Shown one piece after another: positions 35,254 to 44,044 of a stretch of 50,699 bases of DNA. A model generated the notes under the pieces. It saw nothing but the letters and a program-made list of their open reading frames with translations, made no database searches and had not been told where the DNA came from. This DNA comes from an uncultured Lachnospiraceae bacterium. GTDB taxonomy: Bacteria; Bacillota; Clostridia; Lachnospirales; Lachnospiraceae. Each line of letters begins with the position of its first letter. The first letter of the stretch is position 1. The DNA lies in contig UQVK01000019.1 in assembly GCA_900544445.1 (NCBI GenBank), positions 1 through 50,699 of the forward strand, read 5' to 3'. The position numbers and the translations under genes were made by a program.

Positions 35254-36825
35254 TTAAATGGGTTTCGGCTGTTGCGAGGATTGATTTATTTTTACATTTT
35301 CCAATCCTTCGGGTACCTGTTCATGGGAAATAAGGATGGTAATCCGTTGGTTGCGTTCCCGTTGGAGGCATTCATAAATTGCGTTGGCGGCCTCCCTGTC
35401 AATATTGCTGCAAACTTCATCCAGGATAAGGACATCGGCACTGCTGAATAGTGCTCTGGCGAATGCTATTTTCTGTTTTTCGCCACCGGATAAGTTTGCG
35501 CCGCCCTCTAAAATTTTTGATTCGAAAGATTTTGTTGCGAAGATGGATTGCAGCAAGGGTTCATGCAGAAAACGTGTTTCCATTTCTTTAGTCGGCGCAG
35601 TGTTAAGAAATAGATTGTCATGAAGTGTTCCCTGAATAATCGGAACATTCTGGGACAGATACTCAACATGCTGCCTCAGAGTCTGGTTGTCGATGTCCGA
35701 AATGGGAATATCATTATATGTTACCCCATCAATCGGCCTGAATTTGAGCAGGGCTTTTACAAATGTACTTTTTCCGCACCCGCTGGGACCGCACACCTGT
35801 GCAATGTCTCCTTTCTTTAAAGAGCAATGTGCGTCAAATGGAATCTTCTTCCCCTGTACACAAAGGGTACTTACATTAAAACCAATGGTAGAAATTTTCG
35901 ATAAGGGAATCGTTCCATTGACCTCTTTATGTAAAAGCAGTTCCTTTTGATAATCTGACGCTACTTTAAAACCGGTTTGATTTAGTTTTGCGCCGACAAT
36001 CGCTCCCAGTTTTGAGAAATACAACGGAAGAATAATAGAAGTCATAATCAGCGTATATGGGCTGGAATCGTTGGAAAAGAAACGATATACAATGGTCATC
36101 AGTATGAATGTTCTGACAACATCGTTTAACCCTCTGAGTCCTGCGGATGAAGATTGCGCATACACGTTAATTCGTGCCATACTTTTATACAGCTTCTCAA
36201 TGGAAGGCGAAAGCATACATAATATTGCACTGTGGTCGGCAGTCTGTTTCATATAGTCAACCTGTTGTACACAGGAAAGAATTTCCTGAAATCCCCGGCT
36301 TGTCTGCTCAGAAAGTTCTTTTGAGCGTATTGCAAGTTCCTTATTGAGCATTCGGTAGCCACAAAAATTTACAGGTACCATTATCAAAAGAAGCACGGCA
36401 ATCCAAGGAGTGATAGAGGAGGTCAGGATAAGGCATGCAATGATTGTTATGATATTCGCACAGATATTTATGTAGTCTCCTGTCATATAGGAATATATTT
36501 TGTTGACGGAATCTGAAATCCGTTCCAGAATATTCGCAGGGCCCATCGTAATGATAGTGTCATAATCCATATGAAGGGCATTGCCTAACATGGAACGAAA
36601 ATTCCGTTCATTAAAGCTCTTGGCGTAATGTTCCCGAAAAAAAGTCAAGCCGATTGTCAGCATTGTTGACCCGGAGGTAATTGCGATAAGCAATATAATC
36701 CGTTCCCACGAAAGAATTTGATTCTGTTGCTGCCATGCCAGCAGAAACAGAGCCGGTAAAAGGACAGAGATACTCTGAAACAGTATCATTAGCAGCATGA
36801 TCACAAAAAAGCGTTTATACTTCAT
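35254..36825 (-). CDS. ABC exporter with fused membrane and ATPase domains, AT-rich
   Basis: A 523-residue half-transporter: a six-helix exporter domain (residues 1-300) followed by an ATPase with Walker A GPSGCGKST, Q-loop LSQNVPIIQG, signature LSGGEKQKIAFARAL, Walker B VLILDEVCSNID and H-loop ILISHE. The D-loop region reads DEVCSNID instead of the usual DEPTSALD, which recalls peptide or bacteriocin exporters. No peptidase C39 domain is present. Codon use is clearly more AT-rich than in all neighbours, suggesting horizontal acquisition. Its start overlaps the end of the upstream HTH gene by 11 bp, so they form a two-gene operon. The substrate is unknown. Confidence 0.85.
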   Translation of the reverse strand: MKYKRFFVIMLLMILFQSISVLLPALFLLAWQQQNQILSWERIILLIAITSGSTMLTIGLTFFREHYAKSFNERNFRSMLGNALHMDYDTIITMGPANILERISDSVNKIYSYMTGDYINICANIITIIACLILTSSITPWIAVLLLIMVPVNFCGYRMLNKELAIRSKELSEQTSRGFQEILSCVQQVDYMKQTADHSAILCMLSPSIEKLYKSMARINVYAQSSSAGLRGLNDVVRTFILMTIVYRFFSNDSSPYTLIMTSIILPLYFSKLGAIVGAKLNQTGFKVASDYQKELLLHKEVNGTIPLSKISTIGFNVSTLCVQGKKIPFDAHCSLKKGDIAQVCGPSGCGKSTFVKALLKFRPIDGVTYNDIPISDIDNQTLRQHVEYLSQNVPIIQGTLHDNLFLNTAPTKEMETRFLHEPLLQSIFATKSFESKILEGGANLSGGEKQKIAFARALFSSADVLILDEVCSNIDREAANAIYECLQRERNQRITILISHEQVPEGLENVKINQSSQQPKPI

Positions 36826-37282
36826 GAATACCTCCTTCAGTATTATATCTCTGGTAAAATAAATTTAATATCTTCATCACAGAGCAGGACTGCCCTTTGA
36901 GGATGACCCGAGGATATCCGGCAATATCCTCAAAATAAAATTCCAGTTTGTTTCCGAACTCTCCAGTGTTATATAGGTTGGTGAAAAAGGCTGAAATATC
37001 TTTTCCTTTTTCTTCTGGTAAATCAAGAATGGTACATATCTGGTTGTGCTTATGTTTTCTATCTGCAAGAAAGGCGAAGATAATTCCGTTTCGTTTTGCC
37101 TGAATACTGCGGAAAACACCCGGATGTTCAAAAAATGTGTTCGTTTGCTCCGCTGTAAATTGCCAGCAACCGTCCACTTTGTCACCTTTAAGAATGCCAG
37201 AGCTGATATAATTGCGAATAGTGCGAGAAGAAAGTCCTGACATTAGAGCAATGTCATTGATGGAATAAAAGTCCTTTGTCAT
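36815..37282 (-). CDS. MerR-like helix-turn-helix regulator of the ABC exporter
   Basis: About 155 residues. The N-terminal 60 residues form a MerR/excisionase-like winged HTH (YSINDIALMSGLSSRTIRNY, ISSGILKGDKVDGCWQFTAE). The remainder is a small alpha-beta domain of no family known to me, perhaps a ligand sensor. ATG 37282 has AGGAGGG six bases upstream; the ATG two codons earlier abuts it. It is co-translated with the exporter gene and shares its AT-rich composition. It probably controls the operon from the promoter at 37320-37348. Confidence 0.75.
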   Translation of the reverse strand: MTKDFYSINDIALMSGLSSRTIRNYISSGILKGDKVDGCWQFTAEQTNTFFEHPGVFRSIQAKRNGIIFAFLADRKHKHNQICTILDLPEEKGKDISAFFTNLYNTGEFGNKLEFYFEDIAGYPRVILKGQSCSVMKILNLFYQRYNTEGGIHEV

Positions 37283-37319
37283 ATTCATCCCTCCTGAACC
37301 ACATTTTTAATATATCTAT

Positions 37320-37348
37320 ACTATATCGTTTATGCTATTGCTGTTCAA
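37320..37348 (-). promoter_or_regulatory. Promoter of the HTH-exporter operon
   Basis: On the minus strand TTGAAC (37343-37348), 17-nt spacer, TATAGT (37320-37325). Further upstream, TTCCAGGT (37401-37408) and ACCTGGAA (37415-37422) form a perfect 8-bp dyad with a 6-nt centre, a possible operator. Confidence 0.65.
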
Positions 37349-37488
37349 TTTGAAAAAGTTGGACTATTTCATAGTTGCCTCGTATGCTGTGCGAGTTTTC
37401 TTCCAGGTGTTCATACCTGGAAACGTGGTAACGTATACTGGAAGAATGGAAAGGATGAAATTTTAGGTATAGCTGGATGAAATAAAAA

Positions 37489-37524
37489 CGGAGCTGATGT
37501 GCCAAAAAGGCAGCAACAGCTCCG
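37489..37524 (-). terminator. Terminator after nitroreductase gene
   Basis: CGGAGCTG (37489-37496) pairs with 37517-37524 and TGCC (37500-37503) with GGCA (37509-37512) around AAAAA. TTTTTATTT follows on the minus strand. Confidence 0.8.
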
Positions 37525-37548
37525 ATAAACTACCTGAGTGAAACCGCA

Positions 37549-38058
37549 TTACCGAATCCATTTTACCCGGGAAGCATCATAGAAGCCCCGTGCCTTCGGC
37601 GCTTCATCCGCTTTTCCTACGGCGATAACTGCCAGCGGAATGCCAGTAACATCCAGGATTTTCTGAAGCGCTTCGGAACGCTTCATCACGGGATAACAGC
37701 CGCACCAGCAGGTCCCATATCCCAGTTCGGTGGCCTGAAGGAGCAGATTTTCTATGGCCGCTCCGCAGTCCTGCGGCCAGAAGCCTTCACAGATGCCCTC
37801 CTGACAATCGGGCCTGCCGCAGACGATGATGGCGAGGGAAGCTGTCTGCAGCATCTGGGTATAGGGGTGAATTTCCATAATCTGTGCCAGCACATCCCGT
37901 TGTTCCACAACGACAAATTCCCAGGGCCTGCGGTTGCATGCGCTGGGCGCCATCATTGCGGCTTCCAGGAGCTGTTCGATATGCTCCTGCGGAATCAGGA
38001 AGCCTTTCTCGTATTTTCGGATGCTTCTTCTTGATCTGATCGCTTCTGAAGTGTTCAT
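37549..38058 (-). CDS. Nitroreductase family protein
   Basis: A 169-residue FMN-dependent nitroreductase-fold protein. It shows the N-terminal phosphate-binding RSRRSIRKYEKG, AAMMAPSACNRRPWEFVVVE and the late GYGTCWCGCYPV/PLAVIAVGKADEAPK segments. Members reduce nitro groups, flavins or quinones with NAD(P)H; the natural substrate is unknown. ATG 38058 (MNTSEAIRSRRS) follows GGAGA and matches the family start. It is the last gene of a likely minus-strand run with the PPC and Gfo/Idh genes. Confidence 0.87.
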   Translation of the reverse strand: MNTSEAIRSRRSIRKYEKGFLIPQEHIEQLLEAAMMAPSACNRRPWEFVVVEQRDVLAQIMEIHPYTQMLQTASLAIIVCGRPDCQEGICEGFWPQDCGAAIENLLLQATELGYGTCWCGCYPVMKRSEALQKILDVTGIPLAVIAVGKADEAPKARGFYDASRVKWIR

Positions 38059-38139
38059 GGAATTCTCCTTTCCGGAGCGCCGCCTGCCGCGGCTCTCCAT
38101 TCCTGCCGTTTTTTAGGATTATTTGCCGATATGCGGGCT

Positions 38140-38562
38140 TTACTGAAAATCAAAAAGATTCAGGCCGATTTCTTCGCTGAATTTCCGTTCCACCGTGCCG
38201 GGGATCAGGTTCAGGACGATTTCTGCGGTGGCGCTGATGACTGCCCGGTTCAGGTGTCCGCCCACCACATGGCCTTTCGCGTCTCCGGCGGCAAAGTGGG
38301 CGTGCAGATAAGGCGTTCCGTCTTTGGTGGTGAGGGTTCCCGTCAGGGAAACGATTTCATAGGGGCCTTCAAACGAGTTGGCGTGATACTCCTTTGTCTG
38401 CGTGTCAAACACACCTACCGTGAGAGCGTTGACTGCGCCAAGACCGCTGATCTGAGCCAGCCGGATTTTTTCCTTTTGGGCGAGAGCCAGAAGCTGTTCG
38501 CAGATTTCCTCACCCGGATCGAGCCGGACGAGAAAAGTGGTGTCAAATTTCCGATATTCCAT
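38140..38562 (-). CDS. PPC/DUF296 domain protein
   Basis: A 140-residue single-domain PPC (DUF296) protein. Conserved features: RLDPGEEICEQLLALAQKEK, SGLGAVNALTVGVFDTQTKE, and the histidine-rich LHAHFAAGDAKGHVVGGHL, which binds a metal ion and shapes the trimer interface. In plants this domain belongs to AT-hook DNA-binding proteins; bacterial single-domain forms have no proven role. AAGGAGG precedes the ATG. The 81-nt gap to the nitroreductase carries no terminator, so co-transcription is likely. Confidence 0.88.
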   Translation of the reverse strand: MEYRKFDTTFLVRLDPGEEICEQLLALAQKEKIRLAQISGLGAVNALTVGVFDTQTKEYHANSFEGPYEIVSLTGTLTTKDGTPYLHAHFAAGDAKGHVVGGHLNRAVISATAEIVLNLIPGTVERKFSEEIGLNLFDFQ

Positions 38563-38645
38563 GTCAGGTCCTCCTTTTCGTCGCCATCAGGCGACAATAC
38601 ATTTGTAGAAGAACGGCAACCGCCATTCTTCGGCACGAACGATGG

Positions 38646-39605
38646 TTATGCTGATTCCCATATCTTTCTGATTTCCGTCATCATCCATGAAACATCCAGG
38701 CTGTAATCCAGATGCATCTCATCTGCACTGCCGGATACAGATGCTTCCATATCCCGGATTTCGTAACGCAGGGCGTCTGCAGAGGAGCCCAGCTCCACCG
38801 TTTCCCGGCGGCCGTCTTCGGTGAAGGTGATCACGGCTCTGTCGGCGCGGGGATATTCCTGAATTTCGAGGAAGCCCTTCTCAAATGCCGCCATGCCGCG
38901 CTTGGGCTGTTTGGCATGAAGGGTCAGCGCGGCTGTGGCCATTTCGTCCGCCCCGTTCATCAGAAGGATTCCCACCTGCTCATCCACGCCGCTTGGCGCG
39001 TATTTTACCTGTGATGCGATCCGGTCCGGACAGCAGGACATGAACCAGCGGATAAAGGAAAGGGCGTATACGCCGATGTCCCAGAGGGCTCCGCCTGCCA
39101 GATCAGGATTGAAAAAGCGGTTCGTCATGTCGTATTCCTTGAAGCTGCCGAAATTCATCTGAATCATGCAGAGCTTTCCAAGCGCGCCGCCTTCCGCAAT
39201 TTCCCGCAGCCTTTTATACAGCGGCATGTGATAGATGGTCATGGCCTCCGCCAGAACCAGGCCGCGTTCTTCGGCCAGAGCCTGCGCCTCCTTCAGTTCT
39301 CCGATATCCAGCGTGATGGCCTTTTCGCACAGGACGTGTTTTCCGTGCCGGAACGCCTCGTTGATGTAGCCGCTGTGGGTATTGTGCGGCGTGGCGATAT
39401 AGACGATGTCCACATTTTCATCGGTGAAAACGTCAGAAATCCGTTCATATACCTTGGGGATGCCGTATTCTTCTGCAAAAGCGGCAGCCTTTTCGTATGT
39501 CCGGTTTGCGACGCCGTACAGCGTCCGGCCTTCCTGACGCATGGCCTGTGCGAACTGATGAGCGATATCGCCGCATCCGATAGTAACCCAGCGGTAATTT
39601 TTCAT
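38646..39605 (-). CDS. Gfo/Idh/MocA family oxidoreductase
   Basis: A 319-residue NAD(P)-dependent dehydrogenase. The Rossmann fold starts GCGDIAHQFAQAMRQEG; the family motif CEKAITLD (E-K-P position has Ala) is at about residue 93, and GGALWDIGVYALSFIRW, with the usual GGxxxDxGxY pattern, is near 170. The closest described relatives act on sugars or as dihydrodiol-dehydrogenase-like enzymes; the substrate is unknown. Two hairpins (GAAGAATGGC/GCCGTTCTTC and GTCGCC/GGCGAC) occupy the 83 nt before the PPC gene and may attenuate read-through. Confidence 0.87.
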   Translation of the reverse strand: MKNYRWVTIGCGDIAHQFAQAMRQEGRTLYGVANRTYEKAAAFAEEYGIPKVYERISDVFTDENVDIVYIATPHNTHSGYINEAFRHGKHVLCEKAITLDIGELKEAQALAEERGLVLAEAMTIYHMPLYKRLREIAEGGALGKLCMIQMNFGSFKEYDMTNRFFNPDLAGGALWDIGVYALSFIRWFMSCCPDRIASQVKYAPSGVDEQVGILLMNGADEMATAALTLHAKQPKRGMAAFEKGFLEIQEYPRADRAVITFTEDGRRETVELGSSADALRYEIRDMEASVSGSADEMHLDYSLDVSWMMTEIRKIWESA

Positions 39606-39738
39606 GGGATGATTCCTTCCTTATCATAAATTCTGCAGCTGCAGGATACCTTCATCCTAAAGCGGATTTTCGGGTTTGTCAATGCGGGCGGCGAGAAAAC
39701 GAGCTTGGCTTCTCCAGCGGACAGATGTATGAAAATAC

Positions 39739-39767
39739 TTGCTTCCTCTCTGCGGTAACAGTAAAAT
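39739..39767 (+). promoter_or_regulatory. Promoter of the nucleotidyltransferase gene
   Basis: TTGCTT (39739-39744), 17-nt spacer, TAAAAT (39762-39767). The 40 bases from 39751 closely resemble the promoter-leader of the TPR lipoprotein gene (from 50189). Confidence 0.6.
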
Positions 39768-39822
39768 AAAGAAAATACCTGTTAAAATATCGGAATTTTC
39801 CATGCTGAGGGAGGGAAGCACG

Positions 39823-40974
39823 ATGGATGAAAATGCAGAATTTCTGACCAAAAGGCCCCTGAAGGTGAAGCGGGTTGCAGAACTGCCGCTGCAGGCCGAC
39901 TGCGCGTCTGCGAACAGGAACGAAAAAATCATCAGCTGGATCATAAAACGAGCAGAAGAGGAATATGCCGACGACGTGGACATGGTTCTTGCCTATGGCT
40001 CCTCCATCAACGGTACGGCACATGAAAAATCGGACGTGGACTGCTATTTTATCCCCAGAACGGAACGGGGATACGGCTTTGGCACGGATTTCATCCTGGA
40101 AGGCGTGGGCTATGATATTTTCCCAATGAGCTGGGAACGGGTGGAAAACATCGCGGACATGAATGAGGTGCTTCTGCCCTGTGTGGGTGATGTGCGGATT
40201 CTGTATGCCCGGACAGAAGAGGAAGAGAAGCGGTTTGCCGGTCTGCAGGAAAGACTGACCTCTCATCTGCGTGATGCCTCCTATACCGGGAAAAAAGCGG
40301 AAGAGCAGTTTGCCTTTGCCTGCAGTCTGTATGAGCAGATGCTTTCCGCCGGCAGTCTGACAGATGTGCGTATCTGTGCGGGCTATCTCATCATGGCGCT
40401 GGCGGATGCGACGGCCTACCACAATCAGGACTATTACCATTTCGGTCTGAAAAGACAGTATGAGGATCTGAAAAGATTTCCGAAAAAACCGGAAGATTTC
40501 ATGGAAAATTATCTTTCCGTAATCCGGGCGCAGGACGGGGAGCAGACCCGGCGCTGCTGTCTCAGGATGTTGAAGTCGGTAAGCGAATATATGGGGTGGA
40601 AGCTTTGTATAGAGGAAGAGCCGGAGGAAGAGATGGCGGAGACTTCCGTGAAAGAGCCGGACTATGCGGGGCTGGCTGTCCTGTATGAGGAGATCAGCTC
40701 CACCTTCCAGAAGATTTATGTCAGCTGTGAAAAGAAAGACTGGGTGCTGGCTTTCCTGTCGGCGGTCTGCCTGCAGTACGAGCTGGAGGAAGCGTCGCAG
40801 GAAAACGGCCTTCCGGATTATGACATTCTGAGTTCCTATGTGTATGACAATCTGCCTCATCTGGCGGAGAGGACGAAGCAGGTGGAAGAGCAGTTTGTCC
40901 GGACGATTGAAGAGGGAGGCGGAAGGATCAGAAGGTTTGCGAATTTTGAGGAGCTGGAGCGGGCGGAGGTGTGA
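39823..40974 (+). CDS. Nucleotidyltransferase-domain protein
   Basis: A 383-residue protein. Residues about 50-65 carry the minimal nucleotidyltransferase motif AYGSSINGTAHEKSDVDCYF (GS followed by DxD), with a third acidic residue expected in VGYDIFPMSW. The remaining 250 residues are helical, resembling HEPN/substrate-binding tails of aminoglycoside-nucleotidyltransferase-like proteins. The target is unknown: an antibiotic, a tRNA or a protein are all possible. GAGGGAGGG precedes ATG 39823; the frame opens further upstream. No terminator follows it before the GTPase operon. Confidence 0.75.
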   Translation: MDENAEFLTKRPLKVKRVAELPLQADCASANRNEKIISWIIKRAEEEYADDVDMVLAYGSSINGTAHEKSDVDCYFIPRTERGYGFGTDFILEGVGYDIFPMSWERVENIADMNEVLLPCVGDVRILYARTEEEEKRFAGLQERLTSHLRDASYTGKKAEEQFAFACSLYEQMLSAGSLTDVRICAGYLIMALADATAYHNQDYYHFGLKRQYEDLKRFPKKPEDFMENYLSVIRAQDGEQTRRCCLRMLKSVSEYMGWKLCIEEEPEEEMAETSVKEPDYAGLAVLYEEISSTFQKIYVSCEKKDWVLAFLSAVCLQYELEEASQENGLPDYDILSSYVYDNLPHLAERTKQVEEQFVRTIEEGGGRIRRFANFEELERAEV

Positions 40975-41037
40975 AAGTTATAGAAGAATACGGACCCGAC
41001 AGAACCATTTGGATATTATCATTTGTAAAGAAAGTGG

Positions 41038-41118
41038 CGATAAAAAAGTGTCGATAAAAAATGGCGATAAAAATTCAATTTATCGACTTATACCTCTTTT
41101 TGTGCTATGATAGGCTGT
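41038..41118 (+). promoter_or_regulatory. CGATAAA repeats and promoter ahead of the GTPase-Jet operon
   Basis: CGATAAA occurs in direct orientation at 41038-41044, 41052-41058 and 41065-41071 (14- and 13-bp steps) and inverted (TTTATCG) at 41079-41085, so the last two make a hairpin. The inverted copy abuts a likely promoter TCGACT (41082-41087), 17-nt spacer, TATGAT. This is a plausible multi-site operator. Confidence 0.55.
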
Positions 41119-41193
41119 ATGACGTCCAGGGGCAGATACCTTTTGACCCTGGCACTGGGATCGTATTATTTTAGCACAGAAAGAGGTATTTTC

Positions 41194-44031
41194 GTGGAAA
41201 ATACGACTGAAAACAGTAAAGAAAATAAGGATCAAAGGCCTTCCAGGAAGAACTGCATCGGCGTGATCGCCCACGTTGACGCAGGGAAAACCACCCTGTC
41301 GGAAGCGTTCCTCTATCTGAGCGGGAGCATCCGGAAAGCGGGGCGGGTGGACAACCGGGATGCCTTTCTGGATCATTATGTGCTGGAACGGGAACGGGGA
41401 ATCACCATTTTTTCCAAACAGGCGAGGTTTGGATGGAAAGACCTGGCGGTTACCCTTGTGGACACGCCGGGACATGTGGATTTTTCGGCGGAGATGGAGC
41501 GCACCCTGCAGGTGCTGGATGCGGCGGTGCTGGTCATCAGCGGTTCGGACGGGATTCAGGGGCATACCAGGACACTCTGGTATCTGCTGAAGCGCTATGG
41601 GATTCCCACTTTCCTTTTTGTCAATAAGATGGACCAGCCGGGCTGTGACAGGGCCGCGCTTCTGGCGGAACTGAAGGAGGGGCTGGGCGAAGGCTGCGTG
41701 GATTTTTCTGCCGGAGAGGATCCCGGATTTTATGAGGAAATCGCCACATGCGCAATCGATTCGGAGGAAGCGCTGGAAAGCTTTCTGGAGACAGGACGGG
41801 TGGAGGAAGAAACGATCCGGGAGCTGATTGAAAAAAGAACCCTGTTTCCCTGTTATTTTGGCTCCGCCCTGAAGCTGGAAGGCGTTTCGGAGCTGCTGGA
41901 CGGGCTGGCGAGGTGGCTTCCGATGCGCATCTGGCCGGATGCGTTCGGCGCAAGAATCTATAAGATTACCAGAGACGCGCAGGGAAACCGGCTGACCTGG
42001 ATGAAAATCACGGGAGGAAGCCTGAAGGTAAAAACCATGCTGACGGGCGGACAGGCAGAAGAGGCATGGGAAGAAAAGGTCAACCAGATCCGCATCTATT
42101 CCGGAGAAAAATATGAGCTGGTCGGGGAAGCGGAGGCGGGAGAGGTCTGCGCCGTTACCGGCCTGACCCGGACGCATCCGGGAGAGGGACTTGGACGGGA
42201 GCGGGAAGGAAGCATGCCGCTTCTGCAGCCGGTTCTGACCTATCAGATCGAGCTTCCCCCGGACTGTGAGGCGGCTGTGCTGCTGCCGAAGCTGCGCCAG
42301 CTGGAGGAGGAAGAGCCGCAGCTTCATATCGTATGGAACGAAGCGCTGCAGGAAATCCACGCGCAGGTCATGGGCGAGGTGCAGACGGAGATTTTGAAGC
42401 ACCTGATCCGGGAACGCTTCGGCGTGGAAGTGACCTTTGGAACCGGAAATATTGTATACAAGGAAACGATTGCGAATACAGTGGAGGGTGTGGGGCATTT
42501 TGAGCCGCTGAGGCACTATGCGGAGGTACATCTGATGCTGGAGCCGGGAGAGCCGGGCAGCGGGCTGACGGTGGCTTCCGCCTGCAGCGAGGACGAACTG
42601 GACCGGAACTGGCAGCGGCTGGTGCTGACCCATCTGAAGGAAAGGGAGCATCCCGGCGTGCTGACGGGAGCGGCCGTCACAGATCTGAAGATCACCCTGC
42701 TTTCAGGCCGCGCTCATCTGAAGCATACGGAGGGGGGAGACTTCCGGCAGGCCACCTACCGGGCGGTGCGGCAGGGACTGATGCAGGCGGACTGCGTGCT
42801 GCTGGAGCCCTGGTATGATTTTCGGCTGGAGATTCCGTCCGGCCTGATCGGCCGGGCCATGACGGACATCGAGCGGATGCACGGCACATTCGGAACACCG
42901 GAAAACAACAGGGAGACGGCCGTTTTGACGGGAAGCGTCCCCGCTTCTGAAATGCAGGATTATCAGAAAGAGGTGGCCGCCTACAGCCGGGGAAACGGCA
43001 GGCTTTTCGTCACCCTGAAGGGCTATGAGCCCTGCCACAATACAGCGGAGGTGATGGAGCGCACCGGATATGATCCGGCCAGGGATGCGGACAACCCGGC
43101 GGATTCCGTATTCTGCTCCCACGGCTCCGGTTTTGTGGTGCCCTGGGACCGGGTGCCGGACTATATGCATCTTCCTTTTTCCTGGATGGGAGAGGAAACG
43201 GAGGAAGCGGCTTCCTGTGAAAACGATCCGCGTTTCTCCACCGGACTGCCGGGGGCTCCTGGGAGAGAAAATCCGGCGGACGGTGCGGGGGGACAAAACG
43301 GCCGTTCCCGCCAAATCGTTTCCCGGAAAAACGACGGAAAAAGGGAAGAAGCCTGGGTGGGAACGGAGGAAATCGATGAGATCCTCGCCCGCACCTATGG
43401 AGCCAATAAACGGGACAAATCGGTTCCAAGGAAGGACGGCTGGAACCGTTATCATTCCGGTCGAAGGGTGTACGGGAGCGACGGACAGTCCGCCTCCAGG
43501 CCTGCCCAGCGCCGGGACCGGTATCTTCTGGTGGACGGCTACAACATCATTTTTGCCTGGGAGGAGCTTCGTGAGCTGGCAGAGCGGAACGTGGACGGCG
43601 CCCGCGGCCTGCTGCAGGATATTCTGTGCAACTATCAGGGTACGGCGGGCTGTCAGGTGATCGTGGTGTTCGACGCTTACCGGGTACAGGGCCATGAGAC
43701 GGAAGTTCTGGATTACCACAACATCCATGTGGTCTATACGAAGGAGGCGGAGACGGCGGATCAGTATATTGAGAAGTTTACCCATGAAAATGGGGCGAAG
43801 TATGATATCACCGTGGCCACCTCGGACGGACTGGAGCAGATCATCATCCGCGGACAGGGCTGCCGTCTGCTTTCGGCTAGAGATCTGAAGGAAGAAATCC
43901 GCCTGGCCTCGGAGCGGCTCCGGGGAGATTATCTGGAGAACCAGAGGACGCAGAAGAATTATCTTCTGGATTCCCTGTCAGAGGAGCAGAAGAAGCAGCT
44001 CGCGGAAATGGCCGAAAGAACGGCAGAATGA
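41194..44031 (+). CDS. TetM-like translational GTPase fused to a YacP/Rae1-like NYN nuclease
   Basis: A 945-residue two-part protein. Residues 1-660 follow the elongation-factor-G-like ribosomal protection fold: G1 AHVDAGKTT (from 26), G2 RGITI, G3 DTPGH (from 90), G4 NKMD (from 144), then domains II-V with GLTVASACSEDELDRNW and a late PSGLIGRAMTDIERMHGTFG. A 110-residue charged linker follows. Residues 776-945 are a YacP-like NYN domain with the three acidic residues of the active site: Asp781 (LLVDGYNII), Asp827 (VVFDAYRVQ) and Asp878 (VATSDGLEQ). B. subtilis Rae1/YacP is a ribosome A-site mRNA endonuclease, so the fusion could remove or cut at stalled ribosomes. GTG 41194 has AAAGAGG seven bases upstream. 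JetA begins 13 nt downstream. Tetracycline resistance should not be assumed. Confidence 0.85.
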   Translation: MENTTENSKENKDQRPSRKNCIGVIAHVDAGKTTLSEAFLYLSGSIRKAGRVDNRDAFLDHYVLERERGITIFSKQARFGWKDLAVTLVDTPGHVDFSAEMERTLQVLDAAVLVISGSDGIQGHTRTLWYLLKRYGIPTFLFVNKMDQPGCDRAALLAELKEGLGEGCVDFSAGEDPGFYEEIATCAIDSEEALESFLETGRVEEETIRELIEKRTLFPCYFGSALKLEGVSELLDGLARWLPMRIWPDAFGARIYKITRDAQGNRLTWMKITGGSLKVKTMLTGGQAEEAWEEKVNQIRIYSGEKYELVGEAEAGEVCAVTGLTRTHPGEGLGREREGSMPLLQPVLTYQIELPPDCEAAVLLPKLRQLEEEEPQLHIVWNEALQEIHAQVMGEVQTEILKHLIRERFGVEVTFGTGNIVYKETIANTVEGVGHFEPLRHYAEVHLMLEPGEPGSGLTVASACSEDELDRNWQRLVLTHLKEREHPGVLTGAAVTDLKITLLSGRAHLKHTEGGDFRQATYRAVRQGLMQADCVLLEPWYDFRLEIPSGLIGRAMTDIERMHGTFGTPENNRETAVLTGSVPASEMQDYQKEVAAYSRGNGRLFVTLKGYEPCHNTAEVMERTGYDPARDADNPADSVFCSHGSGFVVPWDRVPDYMHLPFSWMGEETEEAASCENDPRFSTGLPGAPGRENPADGAGGQNGRSRQIVSRKNDGKREEAWVGTEEIDEILARTYGANKRDKSVPRKDGWNRYHSGRRVYGSDGQSASRPAQRRDRYLLVDGYNIIFAWEELRELAERNVDGARGLLQDILCNYQGTAGCQVIVVFDAYRVQGHETEVLDYHNIHVVYTKEAETADQYIEKFTHENGAKYDITVATSDGLEQIIIRGQGCRLLSARDLKEEIRLASERLRGDYLENQRTQKNYLLDSLSEEQKKQLAEMAERTAE

Positions 44032-44044
44032 GAGGACAGAACCT

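Noticed and set aside
41080..42651. 523-codon minus-strand frame opposite the GTPase
   Set aside because: Shadow of the G-domain coding sequence; the plus-strand frame has all G motifs.
41194..44031. Calling the GTPase a tetracycline-resistance determinant
   Set aside because: It is TetM-like in fold only, carries a C-terminal NYN domain and sits in a Jet operon; resistance cannot be inferred.
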